DNA of 64,000 nt from Streptomyces sp. JJ36 (GCF_021696945.1 NZ_JACYHE010000020.1:17178-81177), one strand, 5' to 3'; positions 36,947-46,201 are shown, counted from the stretch's first letter. Translations and numbers: made by a program. The notes: generated by a model from the sequence alone, not told the origin.

Positions 36947-37450
36947 ATGTCCGAACCGGTAGCCGCCCGCATGGGCGCCTCCCCGTACCGCGGTGCCCAG
37001 CAGCACGCCGCCCCGTCCCGCCCTCCGGCCGACCTCGCGGACATCCTGGAGCGCGTGCTGGACAAGGGCGTGGTCATCGCGGGCGACATCCAGATCAACC
37101 TGCTGGACATCGAGCTGCTGACCATCAAGCTGCGGCTGCTGGTCGCCTCCGTCGACAAGGCCAAGGAGATGGGCATCGACTGGTGGGAGCACGATCCGTC
37201 GCTCTCCTCCGGCGCCCGCGGCCGCCCGGCGGACCGGGAGGTCCGCGGGGGAGGCCGGGACGCGCTCGCCGAGGAGAACGAGCGGCTGCGCGCGCGGCTC
37301 GCCCGGCTCGAGGCCGCGGGTGCGTCCGGCACCGAGCCCGCCGCCGCGCCGCCCGCCGCCGCGTCCGGTGCTGCCGAGCCCGCCGCCGCGCCCGCCTCCG
37401 AGCCCGGCGACCGGCCGGCCGATCCCGGCGACCCGGCACAGAGGAGCTGA
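36947..37450 (+). CDS. gvpJ: Gas vesicle protein GvpJ
   Basis: 167 residues, GvpA-family minor shell or tip protein. Core residues ~27-75: LADILERVLDKGVVIAGDIQINLLDIELLTIKLRLLVAS, then KEMGIDWWEHDP. The C-terminal half is a short coiled-coil (LAEENERLRARLARLE) and an Ala/Pro tail. Eight bases after gvpZ. Confidence 0.9.
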   Translation: MSEPVAARMGASPYRGAQQHAAPSRPPADLADILERVLDKGVVIAGDIQINLLDIELLTIKLRLLVASVDKAKEMGIDWWEHDPSLSSGARGRPADREVRGGGRDALAEENERLRARLARLEAAGASGTEPAAAPPAAASGAAEPAAAPASEPGDRPADPGDPAQRS

Positions 37451-37455
37451 TCGCG

Positions 37456-38376
37456 ATGCCCCACCCGGCGCAGCACGGCCCGGTGACGTCCGGTGCCCCC
37501 ATGCTGAGCTACGTCTACGCCATCGGCCGCAGCGACGCCCTGGCGGACCACCTTCCCGGCAGCCCGAACGGCGTGGCCGGCGGCCCGCTGCGGGCGGTCG
37601 CCGGCGGGGCGTACGCGGCAGTGGTGTCCGGCGTTCCCGCGGCCGAGTTCGACGAGGAGGGCTTCCGGGCCCAGTTGGAGGACCTGGCGCGGCTGGAGGC
37701 GGTCGCCCGCGCCCATCACACGGTGGTGGACTTCCTCGCGTCCCGGGCGACCGTGCTGCCGCTGCGGCTCGCCACGGTCTACCGCGACGACGCGGGGGTG
37801 GCCCGCATGCTGGAGGAGTCCCGGGACGCCTTCGCGCGGTCGCTGGACCGCGTCGAAGGGTGCGCCGAGTGGGGCGTCAAGGTCTACGCCTGCCCCGGCG
37901 CGGCGGACGGTGCGGCGCCCGCGCCGCACCGGTCCGCCGGCGCCGCGGGGACGCCCGGCCCGGGAACCGCCGCTTCGGCCCTCGCCGCCCCGGACACCGG
38001 AACCGCGGCCGCCACCAGCCCCGGCCGGGCCTACCTCCAGCAGCGGCGGGCCCGGCGTACCCGGCGGCAGGACGCCTTCCAGGCCGCCGCCGACGCGGCG
38101 GACCGCATCGCCGCCCTGGCTCACTCCCACACCGCGCACCTCGTGCCGCACCGCCCGCAGAGCGGCGAACTCGCCACCGGGGAGGGGGAGAACGTCAGCA
38201 ACGTCTCCTGTCTCCTGCCCCGGGACCGCGCCGACCGGTTCCGGGCGGAGGCCGAGGAGAGCGTCCGCGCCGTGCCCGGGGTGCGGGTCGAGATCACCGG
38301 CCCCTGGGCCCCGTACTCCTTCGCCGAGCCCGCGCCGCCGTCCGTACCGGACCCGGGGGGCGGCCGTGCCGTCTGA
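37456..38376 (+). CDS. gvpL: Gas vesicle protein GvpL
   Basis: 306 residues, GvpL/GvpF family. SYVYAIGRSDAL opens the domain; RAHHTVVDFLASRATVLPLRLATVY is the hallmark; ITGPWAPYSFAEP ends it. Relative to gvpF it has a ~45-residue Ala/Gly/Thr-rich insert (about residues 150-195). The ATG at 37456 is used; ATG at 37501 is an alternative that starts directly at the conserved part. Confidence 0.88.
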   Translation: MPHPAQHGPVTSGAPMLSYVYAIGRSDALADHLPGSPNGVAGGPLRAVAGGAYAAVVSGVPAAEFDEEGFRAQLEDLARLEAVARAHHTVVDFLASRATVLPLRLATVYRDDAGVARMLEESRDAFARSLDRVEGCAEWGVKVYACPGAADGAAPAPHRSAGAAGTPGPGTAASALAAPDTGTAAATSPGRAYLQQRRARRTRRQDAFQAAADAADRIAALAHSHTAHLVPHRPQSGELATGEGENVSNVSCLLPRDRADRFRAEAEESVRAVPGVRVEITGPWAPYSFAEPAPPSVPDPGGGRAV

Positions 38377-38587
38377 CGTCACCGTGCACGGCTTCGGCGA
38401 CTCCGCCGGCGGGCGGGCCGCCGCCGACCGCCAGGTCGCCCTGATCGACCTGCTCGACAGGCTGCTCACCGGAGGCGCGGTCCTCACCGGGGACGTCGTC
38501 CTCTCCATCGCCGACGTCGACCTGGTCCGCATCAACCTGCAGGCCGTCGTCCATTCCGTCAGCCCGGACCGGCCCCCGCCCTGGTAG
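38366..38587 (+). CDS. gvpS: Gas vesicle protein GvpS
   Basis: 73 residues, a short GvpA-family protein: QVALIDLLDRLLTGGAVLTGDVVLSIADVDLVRINLQAVV. The GTG at 38366 lies inside the end of gvpL (11-nt overlap), so translation is coupled. Probably a minor shell component like GvpJ/GvpM. Confidence 0.85.
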   Translation: MPSDVTVHGFGDSAGGRAAADRQVALIDLLDRLLTGGAVLTGDVVLSIADVDLVRINLQAVVHSVSPDRPPPW

Positions 38588-38610
38588 CCACCCGCGCGAG
38601 GAGACCCCCG

Positions 38611-39000
38611 ATGCCCCGACCGACCCCACCCGCCGCCACCCACCTGGACGACATCGCCCAGGCGGCGGCCCGCGCCTTCGACCTGCTGCCCGAGGAACGG
38701 TCCGGACCGCGCGGCGAGGGCGGTGCCGCCCGGCGGCTGCACACCGACCCGGAGACCGTGGAACGCGACCTCGCCCGGCTGGTGCTCACCCTGGTGGAAC
38801 TGCTGCGGCAACTGATGGAGCGCGCGGCCCTGCACCGTGTCGACCGGGGCGACCTCACCGAGGAGCAGGAGGAGCGCATCGGCCTGACCCTGATGGCTCT
38901 CCAGGACCGGATGGGAGAACTCTGCGCCCGCCACGGCCTCGACCCCGACGACCTCAACCTCGACCTCGGCCCGCTCGGCTCCCTGCTGCCCCGCTCCTGA
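38611..39000 (+). CDS. gvpK: Gas vesicle protein GvpK
   Basis: 129 residues. DPETVERDLARLVLTLVELLRQLMERAALHRVD and LTLMALQDRMGELCARHGLDPDDLNLDLGPLGSLL are the GvpK family sequence. Last gene of the cluster, followed directly by a terminator. Confidence 0.93.
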   Translation: MPRPTPPAATHLDDIAQAAARAFDLLPEERSGPRGEGGAARRLHTDPETVERDLARLVLTLVELLRQLMERAALHRVDRGDLTEEQEERIGLTLMALQDRMGELCARHGLDPDDLNLDLGPLGSLLPRS

Positions 39001-39015
39001 CCCCGTCCGGCTCGC

Positions 39016-39035
39016 ACCCCGCCCCGGGGCGGGGT
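39016..39035 (+). terminator. Hairpin terminator after gvpK
   Basis: ACCCCGCC-CCGG-GGCGGGGT, a perfect 20-base palindrome 15 bases after the gvpK stop. Confidence 0.7.
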
Positions 39036-39125
39036 CGTGACCAGTCAGGTCGTGCTCTAGGGTGACTCGGCACCAGCCGCCCGCGGACGCCCGCGCGGGC
39101 CGCAGCTCAGGAGAGGAGCAGCCGC

Positions 39126-39728
39126 GTGCGCATGCCGTCTCGCGACCCCCGGGTGACCGGTGCGCGGTCCCGGAGGGCGACCGCTGCCGCCTGCGGGCTG
39201 TTGCTCGCCGCCGGAGCCGCCCTGCTGCCGGCCTGCTCGGCCGGTGACGGCCCCGGCGCCGGAACGACCGGGGCGCGCGAGGTGTCCGAGGACACCGCCG
39301 TCCCCTCCCTGAGCACCGGCGGCGACACCGTGGCCTCACTGCGGGCCCAGGCGGACCATGCGCGGAACGCCGCACGACGGCAGCTCCTCGACGAGAGCCG
39401 GGCGTCCGCCCGCGAGGCGGCGCGTGCGGCAGCGGCCGACCTGGCCGCCGCGGCGCGCTCGGAGGACGCCTCCGCACCCGGTGCGGCCGGTGTACGGCGG
39501 GACGACGGCGGCGCCGGGCCCGGAGCGCCCTCCCAGGACTCCCAGCCCTCCCGGTCGATGGCCTCCCGGCTCCACGACACGCTCCACACCGAGCAGCCGC
39601 GCCCGGAGACCGAGCCCACGGTCGACCCCGAACACCGGCAGCTCGTCGAGGATTCCGCCACCGAGTCGACCAGGGAGCTGGTCTGCGAGGCGGAGTGCGC
39701 CGAACAGCTCCCCGGCGGCGGGCCGTAA
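39126..39728 (+). CDS. Putative lipoprotein, unknown function
   Basis: 200 residues. A signal peptide with Arg-rich n-region, a hydrophobic stretch (LLLAAGAALLPAC) and a lipobox Cys near residue 37. The mature part is Ala/Arg-rich helical (about 65-120), then disordered, with a pair of cysteines near the end (ELVCEAECAEQL). The GTG at 39126 and ATG at 39132 are both after GGAGAGGAG. No family recognised. Confidence 0.7.
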   Translation: MRMPSRDPRVTGARSRRATAAACGLLLAAGAALLPACSAGDGPGAGTTGAREVSEDTAVPSLSTGGDTVASLRAQADHARNAARRQLLDESRASAREAARAAAADLAAAARSEDASAPGAAGVRRDDGGAGPGAPSQDSQPSRSMASRLHDTLHTEQPRPETEPTVDPEHRQLVEDSATESTRELVCEAECAEQLPGGGP

Positions 39729-39793
39729 GGCGCGACCGCCGGGTGTGCACGGGCCCCGGGCCGGGCCGGCAGGAGACTCCGCCGGACGGGTCG

Positions 39794-40300
39794 TCAGACG
39801 CCCACCGAACCGTCGACGGCCTCCCGGAGGAGGTCGGCGTGGCCGTTGTGCCGGGCGTACTCGTGGATCAGGTGCAGCAGCACCATCCGCAGCGACACCT
39901 CCTCGCCGGTGCCGCCCCGGCGGCCCGTCACGTCCAGTGCCGGTGCCTCCCGTTCGATCCGCCGGGCGTGCGCCACCTCCGCCTCCCAGGCCGCGAAGGC
40001 TTCCGCCCGGTCCGCGTCACGCGCGTCGTACGCCACCTGGAAGTCGCCCTCGGCGGACCACACCAGCGGGACGTCCTCCCCGTCGATCGTCCGCCGGAAC
40101 CAGGCGCGTTCCACCTCCGCCAGGTGCCGCACCAGCCCCAGCAGCGAGAGCCCCGACGTCGGCACGGCACACCGCCGCAGCTCCTCGTCGGTCAGGCCGG
40201 CGCACTTGCGGGCCAGCGTCGCCCGGTGGAAGTCCAGGTAGGCGCGCAGCATGGTGCGCTCGTCGGCGATCGGCGGCGGGTCGACGCGCTCGGCGGTCAC
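39794..40300 (-). CDS. DinB-family protein (DUF664)
   Basis: 168 residues with a DinB four-helix fold. The likely metal-binding histidines lie in GLVRHLAEVERAWF and in the C-terminal HLIHEYARHNGHADLLREAVDG, which is the DUF664 signature. Possibly mycothiol-dependent; substrate unknown. The GTG at 40300 has GAGAGGA upstream. Confidence 0.88.
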   Translation of the reverse strand: MTAERVDPPPIADERTMLRAYLDFHRATLARKCAGLTDEELRRCAVPTSGLSLLGLVRHLAEVERAWFRRTIDGEDVPLVWSAEGDFQVAYDARDADRAEAFAAWEAEVAHARRIEREAPALDVTGRRGGTGEEVSLRMVLLHLIHEYARHNGHADLLREAVDGSVGV

Positions 40301-40630
40301 GGCGGGTCCTCTCGTACGGCGGACGGACGGGCCGTCCACTCTTCCTGTCCCCGCCCGGGGACGCGACCCGTTTGCCCGGGTGCGGCAGCGGGACACCGGG
40401 GGCCCGGTGAGTACGTCCGGGGCGTGCTCTGAGTACCGGCGCTCATGTGCGGCCGTCGCGGCCCGCGGTTCGCTGGCCGCATGCAGCACACGACCGCCAC
40501 ACCCACGGAACCCGCCCCGGAGACCGGGCCCGGCCCGCCTGAGGCCTGCACGGGACCCGCGGAACGACCAGGAGCAGCACCGGTTCCCACCCGGGTCAGG
40601 CGCGCGCCACCGGGCGCCGCGGGTGGGCTC
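40301..40630. other. Intergenic, no supported gene
   Basis: 330 bases between two minus-strand genes. Frames in it are Pro/Arg/Gly-rich without starts that make sense. It must hold the DinB promoter and the 3' end of the GYD gene's transcript. Confidence 0.45.
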
Positions 40631-40951
40631 TCAGGCGCGCGGCGGCGTGTACTGCACCTCGCGGCGCACCGCCTCGTCGATCTCCTGGGCCGTCAGCAGC
40701 ACCGCGGTGTTGGTCCGTACGCCGCCGGCCGCCGAGGTCACCAGACCGACGGCCGCGGCGGCCACGTTGTCCGGCAGCTCCACGGTCAGATACACGTCCT
40801 CGTCGCCGAACGCCCAGTACATCGACTCCAGGCGGCCGCCCAGCCCCTGCAGCATGCGCTCCACGACCTCGCGTCGTGCGCTGCCGCCCTCGCTGCGGAG
40901 GCCCTTGAGGCCCTCGGTGGTCATCGTCACCCGGTACAGATACTTGCCCAC
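40631..40951 (-). CDS. GYD-domain protein
   Basis: 106 residues: KYLYRVTMTTEGLKGLRSEGG, then GGRLESMYWAFGDEDVYLTVELPDNVAAAAVGL, typical of the short ferredoxin-fold GYD family. Function unknown. The GTG at 40951 follows GGAGGG and starts the conserved part. Confidence 0.88.
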   Translation of the reverse strand: MGKYLYRVTMTTEGLKGLRSEGGSARREVVERMLQGLGGRLESMYWAFGDEDVYLTVELPDNVAAAAVGLVTSAAGGVRTNTAVLLTAQEIDEAVRREVQYTPPRA

Positions 40952-41081
40952 GGCTCCCGGCCCTCCTGCGGTGTCGGTCTCACCCCCTGCCCGGCCAGCC
41001 TCGACCGCCCGCGCCGCCCCCGCCACACGACCGCCCCCATACGGGGTACGCGACCGGCCGTACGCCCCCGCCGCCCGGCGG

Positions 41082-42656
41082 CTACGCGCTCCGGGCGACC
41101 CGCTCCCGGAGACTCCGGTGGTCGATCTTGCCGCTCGCGGTGAGCGGCAGCGCGTCCGGGAAGTGGATGCGCGCCGGCACCTTGTACGCAGCGAGGCGTT
41201 CCCGGAGGAACGCCGTCAGGCCCTCCTCGGTCGCCTTCTGCCCCCGCCGCAGCACCACGAAGGCCACCGGCACCTGCCCCTCCTCCGGGTCGGGCGCGTC
41301 CACGACCGCCGCCTCCGCCACCGCCGGGTGGTCGTCGATCGCCGACTCCACCTCGCCCGGGGTGATCTTCGACGTACGCCGCACGATCACGTCCTTGAGG
41401 CGCCCCTCGAACCACCAGACGCCCTCCGCGTCCCGCCGGCCCAGGTCACCGGTCCGGAACCAGCCGCCGGTGAAGGAGTCCCGGGTCAGCTCCGGGTCCT
41501 GCCAGTAGCCGGTCATCACCATCGGGCCGCGGACCAGGATCTCGCCGGTCTCCTCGTCGGTCCGCAGCTCCGCCCCGTCCACCGGGGTGCCGATGCAGCC
41601 GTCCGGCTCCAGCGTGTGCCCGCGGTGCAGGGTGAGCCAGATCGCCTCCGTCATGCCGTAGCCGACGCCGATGGGGATGCCCGCCAGCGCGGTGAAGTCG
41701 CGCTGCAATGCGGAGGGCACCGTGTCGCCGCCGGTGTACGCCCCGCGCAGCGAGGAGAACCACTCGCCGGTGGCCTCCGGGTCGTGCGCCAGCCGGGCCA
41801 GCACGTCGATGTGCGTGCACACCAGCGTCGGGCGGTGGGCCAGCAGCCCGGCGACGAACGCGTCCGGCACGAACCCGTCGTAGAGGAAGACCGCACCGCC
41901 CGCCAGCAGCGTGGTCAGCGTCTCGATGAAGCCGCTGACGTGCACCAGCGGGTCGCACACCTGCGTCCGGTCCCCGGCGGTCACGTCCCCCAGCGCCTCG
42001 GAGGTGCTGGTGAGCATCGCCGCGGCCGAGCGGTGGCTGTGCAGCACGCCCTTCGGGATGCCGGCGGAGCCGGAGGTGAAGAGGAGCAGCGCCGGGTCGT
42101 CCGGGCCGGGCCGCCGGGAGGGGGGCTCCGCCCGGGAGGCGAGCAGCGGGGCGAAGGGCTCGTGCGGCCCGGTGTCCCGGCCCGCCACCAGCACCCGTAC
42201 GCCCTCCAGCACCGCCGGGTCGACGGCCGCGACCCGGTCCACCCGGGTCTCGTCGACCACCAGCCACCGCGGCCGCGCCCGCCGCAGCGCCCGTTCCAGC
42301 TCCGGGGGCGCGTACCGGGTGTCCAGCGGCGCGGCGATCGCGCCGGAACGGAAACAGGCCAGATGGAGGCAGACCGCCTCGGGGCCGTTCGGCAGCATGA
42401 ACGCCACCGGCTCCCCGGCGAGCCTGGAGCCGCCGCCTCCGGCCGCCTCCGCGGTCGTCGCTCCGGGGGTGCTTCCGGCGGTGTCCGCGGTGGGGGCGCC
42501 GGCGGCCTCCGCTGCCATCTCCCCGGCCAGCGAGGACACCGCCGCCCGCAGCTCGCCGTACGTCCAGGTCCGGCCCTCGTGCACCAGGCACGGGGCCTCC
42601 CGCGGGTGCGGGTCGAGCAGCCGGCTGAGCTCCACCGCCTCGACGTCGCTCGGCAT
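41082..42656 (-). CDS. Acyl-CoA synthetase / AMP-dependent ligase
   Basis: 524 residues, ANL superfamily: activates a carboxylic acid as acyl-AMP then acyl-CoA. Motifs: LLFTSGSAGIPKGVLHSHRS (phosphate loop), GYGMTEAIW, WFRTGDLGRRDAEG, EGRLKDVIVRRTSKITPGEVE (hinge) and the catalytic Lys in LTASGKIDHRSLRER. The length lacks any extra carrier domain. An Ala/Gly/Thr insert occurs at about residues 50-80. The ATG at 42656 follows GGGAGGA. Substrate not predictable. Confidence 0.9.
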   Translation of the reverse strand: MPSDVEAVELSRLLDPHPREAPCLVHEGRTWTYGELRAAVSSLAGEMAAEAAGAPTADTAGSTPGATTAEAAGGGGSRLAGEPVAFMLPNGPEAVCLHLACFRSGAIAAPLDTRYAPPELERALRRARPRWLVVDETRVDRVAAVDPAVLEGVRVLVAGRDTGPHEPFAPLLASRAEPPSRRPGPDDPALLLFTSGSAGIPKGVLHSHRSAAAMLTSTSEALGDVTAGDRTQVCDPLVHVSGFIETLTTLLAGGAVFLYDGFVPDAFVAGLLAHRPTLVCTHIDVLARLAHDPEATGEWFSSLRGAYTGGDTVPSALQRDFTALAGIPIGVGYGMTEAIWLTLHRGHTLEPDGCIGTPVDGAELRTDEETGEILVRGPMVMTGYWQDPELTRDSFTGGWFRTGDLGRRDAEGVWWFEGRLKDVIVRRTSKITPGEVESAIDDHPAVAEAAVVDAPDPEEGQVPVAFVVLRRGQKATEEGLTAFLRERLAAYKVPARIHFPDALPLTASGKIDHRSLRERVARSA

Positions 42657-42881
42657 GACGTCCTCCCGGGCCACCTCGCGTCCCTGCCTGCCCCGAGCAC
42701 CCCGGCGCCGGTCCGCCCGCGCGGCACCCCCGCGCCCCGCGCCGGGCGGTGGCCGCCTGGCGGGCACCGAGTATCCCGCCGGGCCCCGGCGACACCCTGC
42801 GCCGGGCGCGCGCCCCTTCCGCGGGCCGGGGGGCGCTGCCATCATCGGCCCACTGCTGCGTGGCTCATCAGGGGGGAAGTC

Positions 42882-43406
42882 ATGTACAACGCGTCGACGC
42901 TGGCCGTTTCCCTGCTCGCACTCCTCGTCTCCGCCGTGACCGCCTGGCGGCAGTTCCGGCACGCCCGGTCGACGCGGGCCTTCAACGCCGTCCTGGAGGT
43001 CTACCTGCGCGACGTGCGGGACAAGGAGTACCAGCGCGACCAGGACTTCGTCGTGCACCGCCTCGCCACCGAGCACGCCCCGGACCGGGGTGTCGGGGGC
43101 TTACCGGAGCAGGCCCGGCACGCGGTGTGGAACGTCGCCTTCCTCTACGAGAGCATCGGCATGATGTACGCCTTCGGGACGCTCGACCACCGCATCGCGC
43201 TCGGCGTCTTCCACCACCGCGTCGTGCAGGTGTGGGAGGTGCTCCGCCCCTACGTGCTCGCCGAGCGGGAGCGCCGGAACGGCCCCTTCCTGGCCTTCTT
43301 CGAGAACCTCTACCTCGACGCCAGGGACGCCTCCCCGGAAGACCTCTGCCGCGCCTCCGGCCTCCGGAGCGCCGCGGGCTTCACCCCCATCACCCGCCCC
43401 GGCTGA
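42882..43406 (+). CDS. Small membrane-anchored protein of unknown function
   Basis: 174 residues. One N-terminal membrane segment (ASTLAVSLLALLVSAVTAW, about 4-22), then a soluble helical domain with AFNAVLEVYLRDVRDKEYQRDQDF, WNVAFLYESIGMMYAFG and FLAFFENLYLDARD. It looks like the DUF4760-type arrangement, but I am not certain. The ATG at 42882 follows GGGGGGAAG. Divergent from the acyl-CoA synthetase. Confidence 0.75.
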   Translation: MYNASTLAVSLLALLVSAVTAWRQFRHARSTRAFNAVLEVYLRDVRDKEYQRDQDFVVHRLATEHAPDRGVGGLPEQARHAVWNVAFLYESIGMMYAFGTLDHRIALGVFHHRVVQVWEVLRPYVLAERERRNGPFLAFFENLYLDARDASPEDLCRASGLRSAAGFTPITRPG

Positions 43407-43497
43407 GCGGCCGGGAGCGGCGCCGGGCGTTCCCGCCGGACCGCCGCGCGCACGGTGCCCCGGCCCGTCGGCGTACCGGTTGGCGTACGCGCACGAG

Positions 43498-43531
43498 AAC
43501 GGCCCCGAGAAGCGCTCTTCTCGGGGCCGTT
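43498..43531 (-). terminator. Terminator of the Glu-Asp-Phe tRNA operon
   Basis: AACGGCCCCGAGAA...TTCTCGGGGCCGTT, a 14-bp perfect stem with 6-base loop, 20 bases after the 3' end of tRNA-Phe. Confidence 0.85.
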
Positions 43532-43550
43532 TGCCCTGGTCGGGCTCCGG

Positions 43551-43624
43551 TGGCTGGGGCCGGGGTCGAACCGGCGACCTTCCGCTTTTCAGGCGGACGC
43601 TCGTACCAACTGAGCTACCCAGCC
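43551..43624 (-). tRNA. tRNA-Phe(GAA)
   Basis: 74-nt cloverleaf: acceptor GGCTGGG/CCCAGCC, anticodon loop CTGAAAA (GAA), T-loop TTCGACC, discriminator A. Third gene of the minus-strand tRNA operon Glu-Asp-Phe. Confidence 0.95.
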
Positions 43625-43628
43625 GGAG

Positions 43629-43703
43629 CGGTCCTGACGGGATTTGAACCCGCGGCCTCCACCTTGACAGGGTGGCGAGCACTCCAAACTGCTCCACAGG
43701 ACC
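43629..43703 (-). tRNA. tRNA-Asp(GTC)
   Basis: 75-nt cloverleaf identical to that at 25272-25346, anticodon GTC. Only 4 bases separate it from tRNA-Phe, so the two are processed from one transcript. Confidence 0.95.
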
Positions 43704-43746
43704 AAGCATCGTGCGGTGCGAGACAAGTCTCGCACAGGGTGGTGCG

Positions 43747-43819
43747 TGCCCCCAACGGGATTCGAACCCGTGCTACCGCCTTGAAAGGGCGGCGTCCTGG
43801 GCCACTAGACGATGAGGGC
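43747..43819 (-). tRNA. tRNA-Glu(TTC)
   Basis: 73-nt cloverleaf: acceptor GCCCTCA/TGGGGGC, anticodon loop CTTTCAA (TTC) on stem CCGCC/GGCGG, T-loop TTCGAAT, discriminator A. First gene of the Glu-Asp-Phe operon. Confidence 0.95.
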
Positions 43820-43929
43820 TGAATGGCCCACCTGAGCACCTTCCGGCGCGTCGGGGACGTGAGAAGCATACGGGAGGGCGGGACGGATCGCCAAAACGGT
43901 TCCGGGGGTGGTGCGGGGTGGCGGGCGTG

Positions 43930-45675
43930 TCAGGAGGCGCCCGGGGCGGGTGTGGGCGAGGGGGACGGGGAGCGCGTCCCGCCCTCAGGCGGGGCTGCCG
44001 GGGTCCCCGGCGTCTCGGGCGTCGGCGCGGTCGGCGTGGGGGACGGCGAGGCCCCGGGTTCCAGATCGCCGGGCAGGTGGCGGCTGACCTCGGCCTTGGC
44101 GAGCCCCAGCCCGCCCAGGGTGATCTCGTCCCAGGCCTGCAGCCGGTCCGTCTTCTCGTCCAGGTAGAGCACCGACGCCTGCACCTTCTGCGGCTCGTCG
44201 CCCTCGACGGCGCGCAGCCCGCCGCCGCCCGTGGTGCCCTCGACCATCAGCCGGGTGCCGTCGTCCAGCACCTCGTTGCTGCGCTGGTGCGTGTGCCCGG
44301 CGAGGGCGAGCGGCACCAGGCCGTCGGTCTGCTGGGCGAGCACCGGGTTGTGCGCGACCGCGATGTCCACCGGCGTACCCGCGCGTTTCTGGGCGCGCAG
44401 GTGGAAGGCGAGCTCGCGCCCGGCCGCGCGCTCCGCCGGGTCGCCCTCGGGCACCACCGAGCGGTCCGGAGTGAACTGCGGGTCGCCCATGCCGGCGAAC
44501 CGCAGTCCGGCGACGTCGACGGGCACGCCGTTGTCGAGCACGTGCACGTTCTCACCCAGGTCCGCCACGGCCTGCTGGGTGTCGATCGAGTCGTGGTTGC
44601 CGCGCACCCAGACGTACGGGGCGCCCAGGTCGGGGATGGGCTCCAGGAAGCCGTTCTCGGCCGTGGTGCCGTGGTCCATGGTGTCGCCGGCGTCGACGAT
44701 CACGTCGATGTCGTACTGCTCGACCAGCGACCGGATGATGCTCCAGGCGGCGGGGTTCAGATGGATGTCCGCGACGTGCAGGACGCGGGTGGTGGTCGGG
44801 TCGGGAGCGTACGCGGGCAGGGTGGAGGTCGCCTCGTAGAGCTTGGTCACGTTGGTGACCAGGCGGGCCAGCTCCTGCTGGTAGACATTGAACTCCGTGA
44901 CGATGCTCCGCGCGTTGCCGACCACCGAGGGGGCGCCCGCGAGCAGCCCGGAGAACTTCGGCTCCAGGACGGACTTCGGGTTCCAGGTGGCGTACGCCGT
45001 CGCCCCGGAGGTGAGCAGCAGCAACAGCGCCAGCCCGCCCGCCGTCGCCGCCCGCCGCGGGCGCCGGTAGACGGCCAGCCCGAGCGCGGTGGCCCCCACG
45101 ACCACGGCCACCACGGAGCGTCCCGCCACCTCGACGGCGCCCGCGCGCACGTCGCGCACGATCTCGTCCTCCAGCCCGGACAGCCGCTCGGGGTGGTCGA
45201 CCAGGGCGTTCGCGCGGACGGGGTCGAGCTGGTCGATGTCCACGTCGAGCCGTACGGGCGCGTGGTGGCTCTCCAGCTCCAGGGCGCCCAGCGGCGAGAC
45301 GTTGATCTTGGTGCCGCCGCTGAACGACGGGCGCAGGGTCATCGTGGTGTCCATCGGCCCGACGGGCGTACGGACGTTCCCCACCACCAGCAGCCCGAGC
45401 CACGCCCCGAGCACGGTGATCACCACGAGCCCCGCGGCGCTTCCCCAGCGCCGGGTGCGGGCGCCGCGCGCGTCGGGTCCGGGGGGCGCGGCCGGGAGGC
45501 CGCGGGACGCGCGGAACGTGCCGGGTGTGCGGCGGGGTGTGCGCGAACGGGGGACGGCGCCCCGCAGGGCGTGCGCCAGGCGCCGCAGGAGGCCCTGCAC
45601 GAGGCGGACCAGGGCGCCGGCGGCGGCGGACGGGGAGGACCGGGGCGGGCGGTTCTCGGGCTCGGGGGCAGCCAT
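43930..45675 (-). CDS. Membrane-anchored metallophosphoesterase
   Basis: 581 residues. An Arg-rich cytosolic N-terminus (~75 residues), a membrane span (GLVVITVLGAWLGLLVVG), an outer domain of about 100 residues, a second span pair (VVAVVVGATALGLAV; GLALLLLLTSGATAYA), then a calcineurin-like phosphoesterase domain. All metal motifs are present: VADIHLN, VDAGDTMDHG, VRGNHDS, VAHNP, AGHTHQ. The C-terminus is a Pro/Thr/Ser tail. Expected to act outside the membrane on a phosphate ester; substrate unknown. The ATG at 45675 starts the N-terminal tail. Confidence 0.9.
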   Translation of the reverse strand: MAAPEPENRPPRSSPSAAAGALVRLVQGLLRRLAHALRGAVPRSRTPRRTPGTFRASRGLPAAPPGPDARGARTRRWGSAAGLVVITVLGAWLGLLVVGNVRTPVGPMDTTMTLRPSFSGGTKINVSPLGALELESHHAPVRLDVDIDQLDPVRANALVDHPERLSGLEDEIVRDVRAGAVEVAGRSVVAVVVGATALGLAVYRRPRRAATAGGLALLLLLTSGATAYATWNPKSVLEPKFSGLLAGAPSVVGNARSIVTEFNVYQQELARLVTNVTKLYEATSTLPAYAPDPTTTRVLHVADIHLNPAAWSIIRSLVEQYDIDVIVDAGDTMDHGTTAENGFLEPIPDLGAPYVWVRGNHDSIDTQQAVADLGENVHVLDNGVPVDVAGLRFAGMGDPQFTPDRSVVPEGDPAERAAGRELAFHLRAQKRAGTPVDIAVAHNPVLAQQTDGLVPLALAGHTHQRSNEVLDDGTRLMVEGTTGGGGLRAVEGDEPQKVQASVLYLDEKTDRLQAWDEITLGGLGLAKAEVSRHLPGDLEPGASPSPTPTAPTPETPGTPAAPPEGGTRSPSPSPTPAPGAS

Positions 45676-45838
45676 GTCGCCCCAGTATGCCCGGCCCCCA
45701 CGGATTCCTACCGCTCCGTGCGCCTCCTCCCGGGTGGCGTGTGCCGCGTCCCCGGCCTGTCGCGGGGTGCGTACGGCCACCCGGGCCGGTACGCCCGGGG
45801 CGGTGCGCCCGCGGCGCGGGGTGGCCGACAATGGCCGC

Positions 45839-46201
45839 GTGCTGGAGATGACGCGCGAGGACTTCGAGGAGCTGGTGGCCGAGGCGCTCGACCGCATACC
45901 GCCCGAGCTCACCCGGCTGATGGACAACGTGGCGGTCTTCGTCGAGGACGAGCCCCCGGCCGGCGACCCCGAGCTGCTCGGCCTGTACGAGGGCACGCCG
46001 CTGACCGAACGGGGCGAGTGGTACGCGGGCGTGCTCCCGGACCGCATCACGGTGTACCGGGGGCCGACCCTCCGCTTCGTCGATGCCGAGGGCGGCGACC
46101 GGGAGCTGGTGGTGGAGGAGGTCGAGGTGACGGTCGTGCACGAGATCGCGCACCACTTCGGCATCGACGACGAGCGGCTGCACGCGCTGGGGTACGGGTG
46201 A
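45839..46201 (+). CDS. Minimal zincin-type metallopeptidase
   Basis: 120 residues. The zinc site HEIAHHFGID (HExxHxxGxxD) is near the C-terminus; the N-terminal half (FEELVAEALDRIPPEL) and LYEGTPL mark the small possible-metalloprotease family (DUF1025). GTG at 45839 and ATG at 45848 are both possible starts. Stop overlaps the next gene as GTGA. Confidence 0.9.
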   Translation: MLEMTREDFEELVAEALDRIPPELTRLMDNVAVFVEDEPPAGDPELLGLYEGTPLTERGEWYAGVLPDRITVYRGPTLRFVDAEGGDRELVVEEVEVTVVHEIAHHFGIDDERLHALGYG

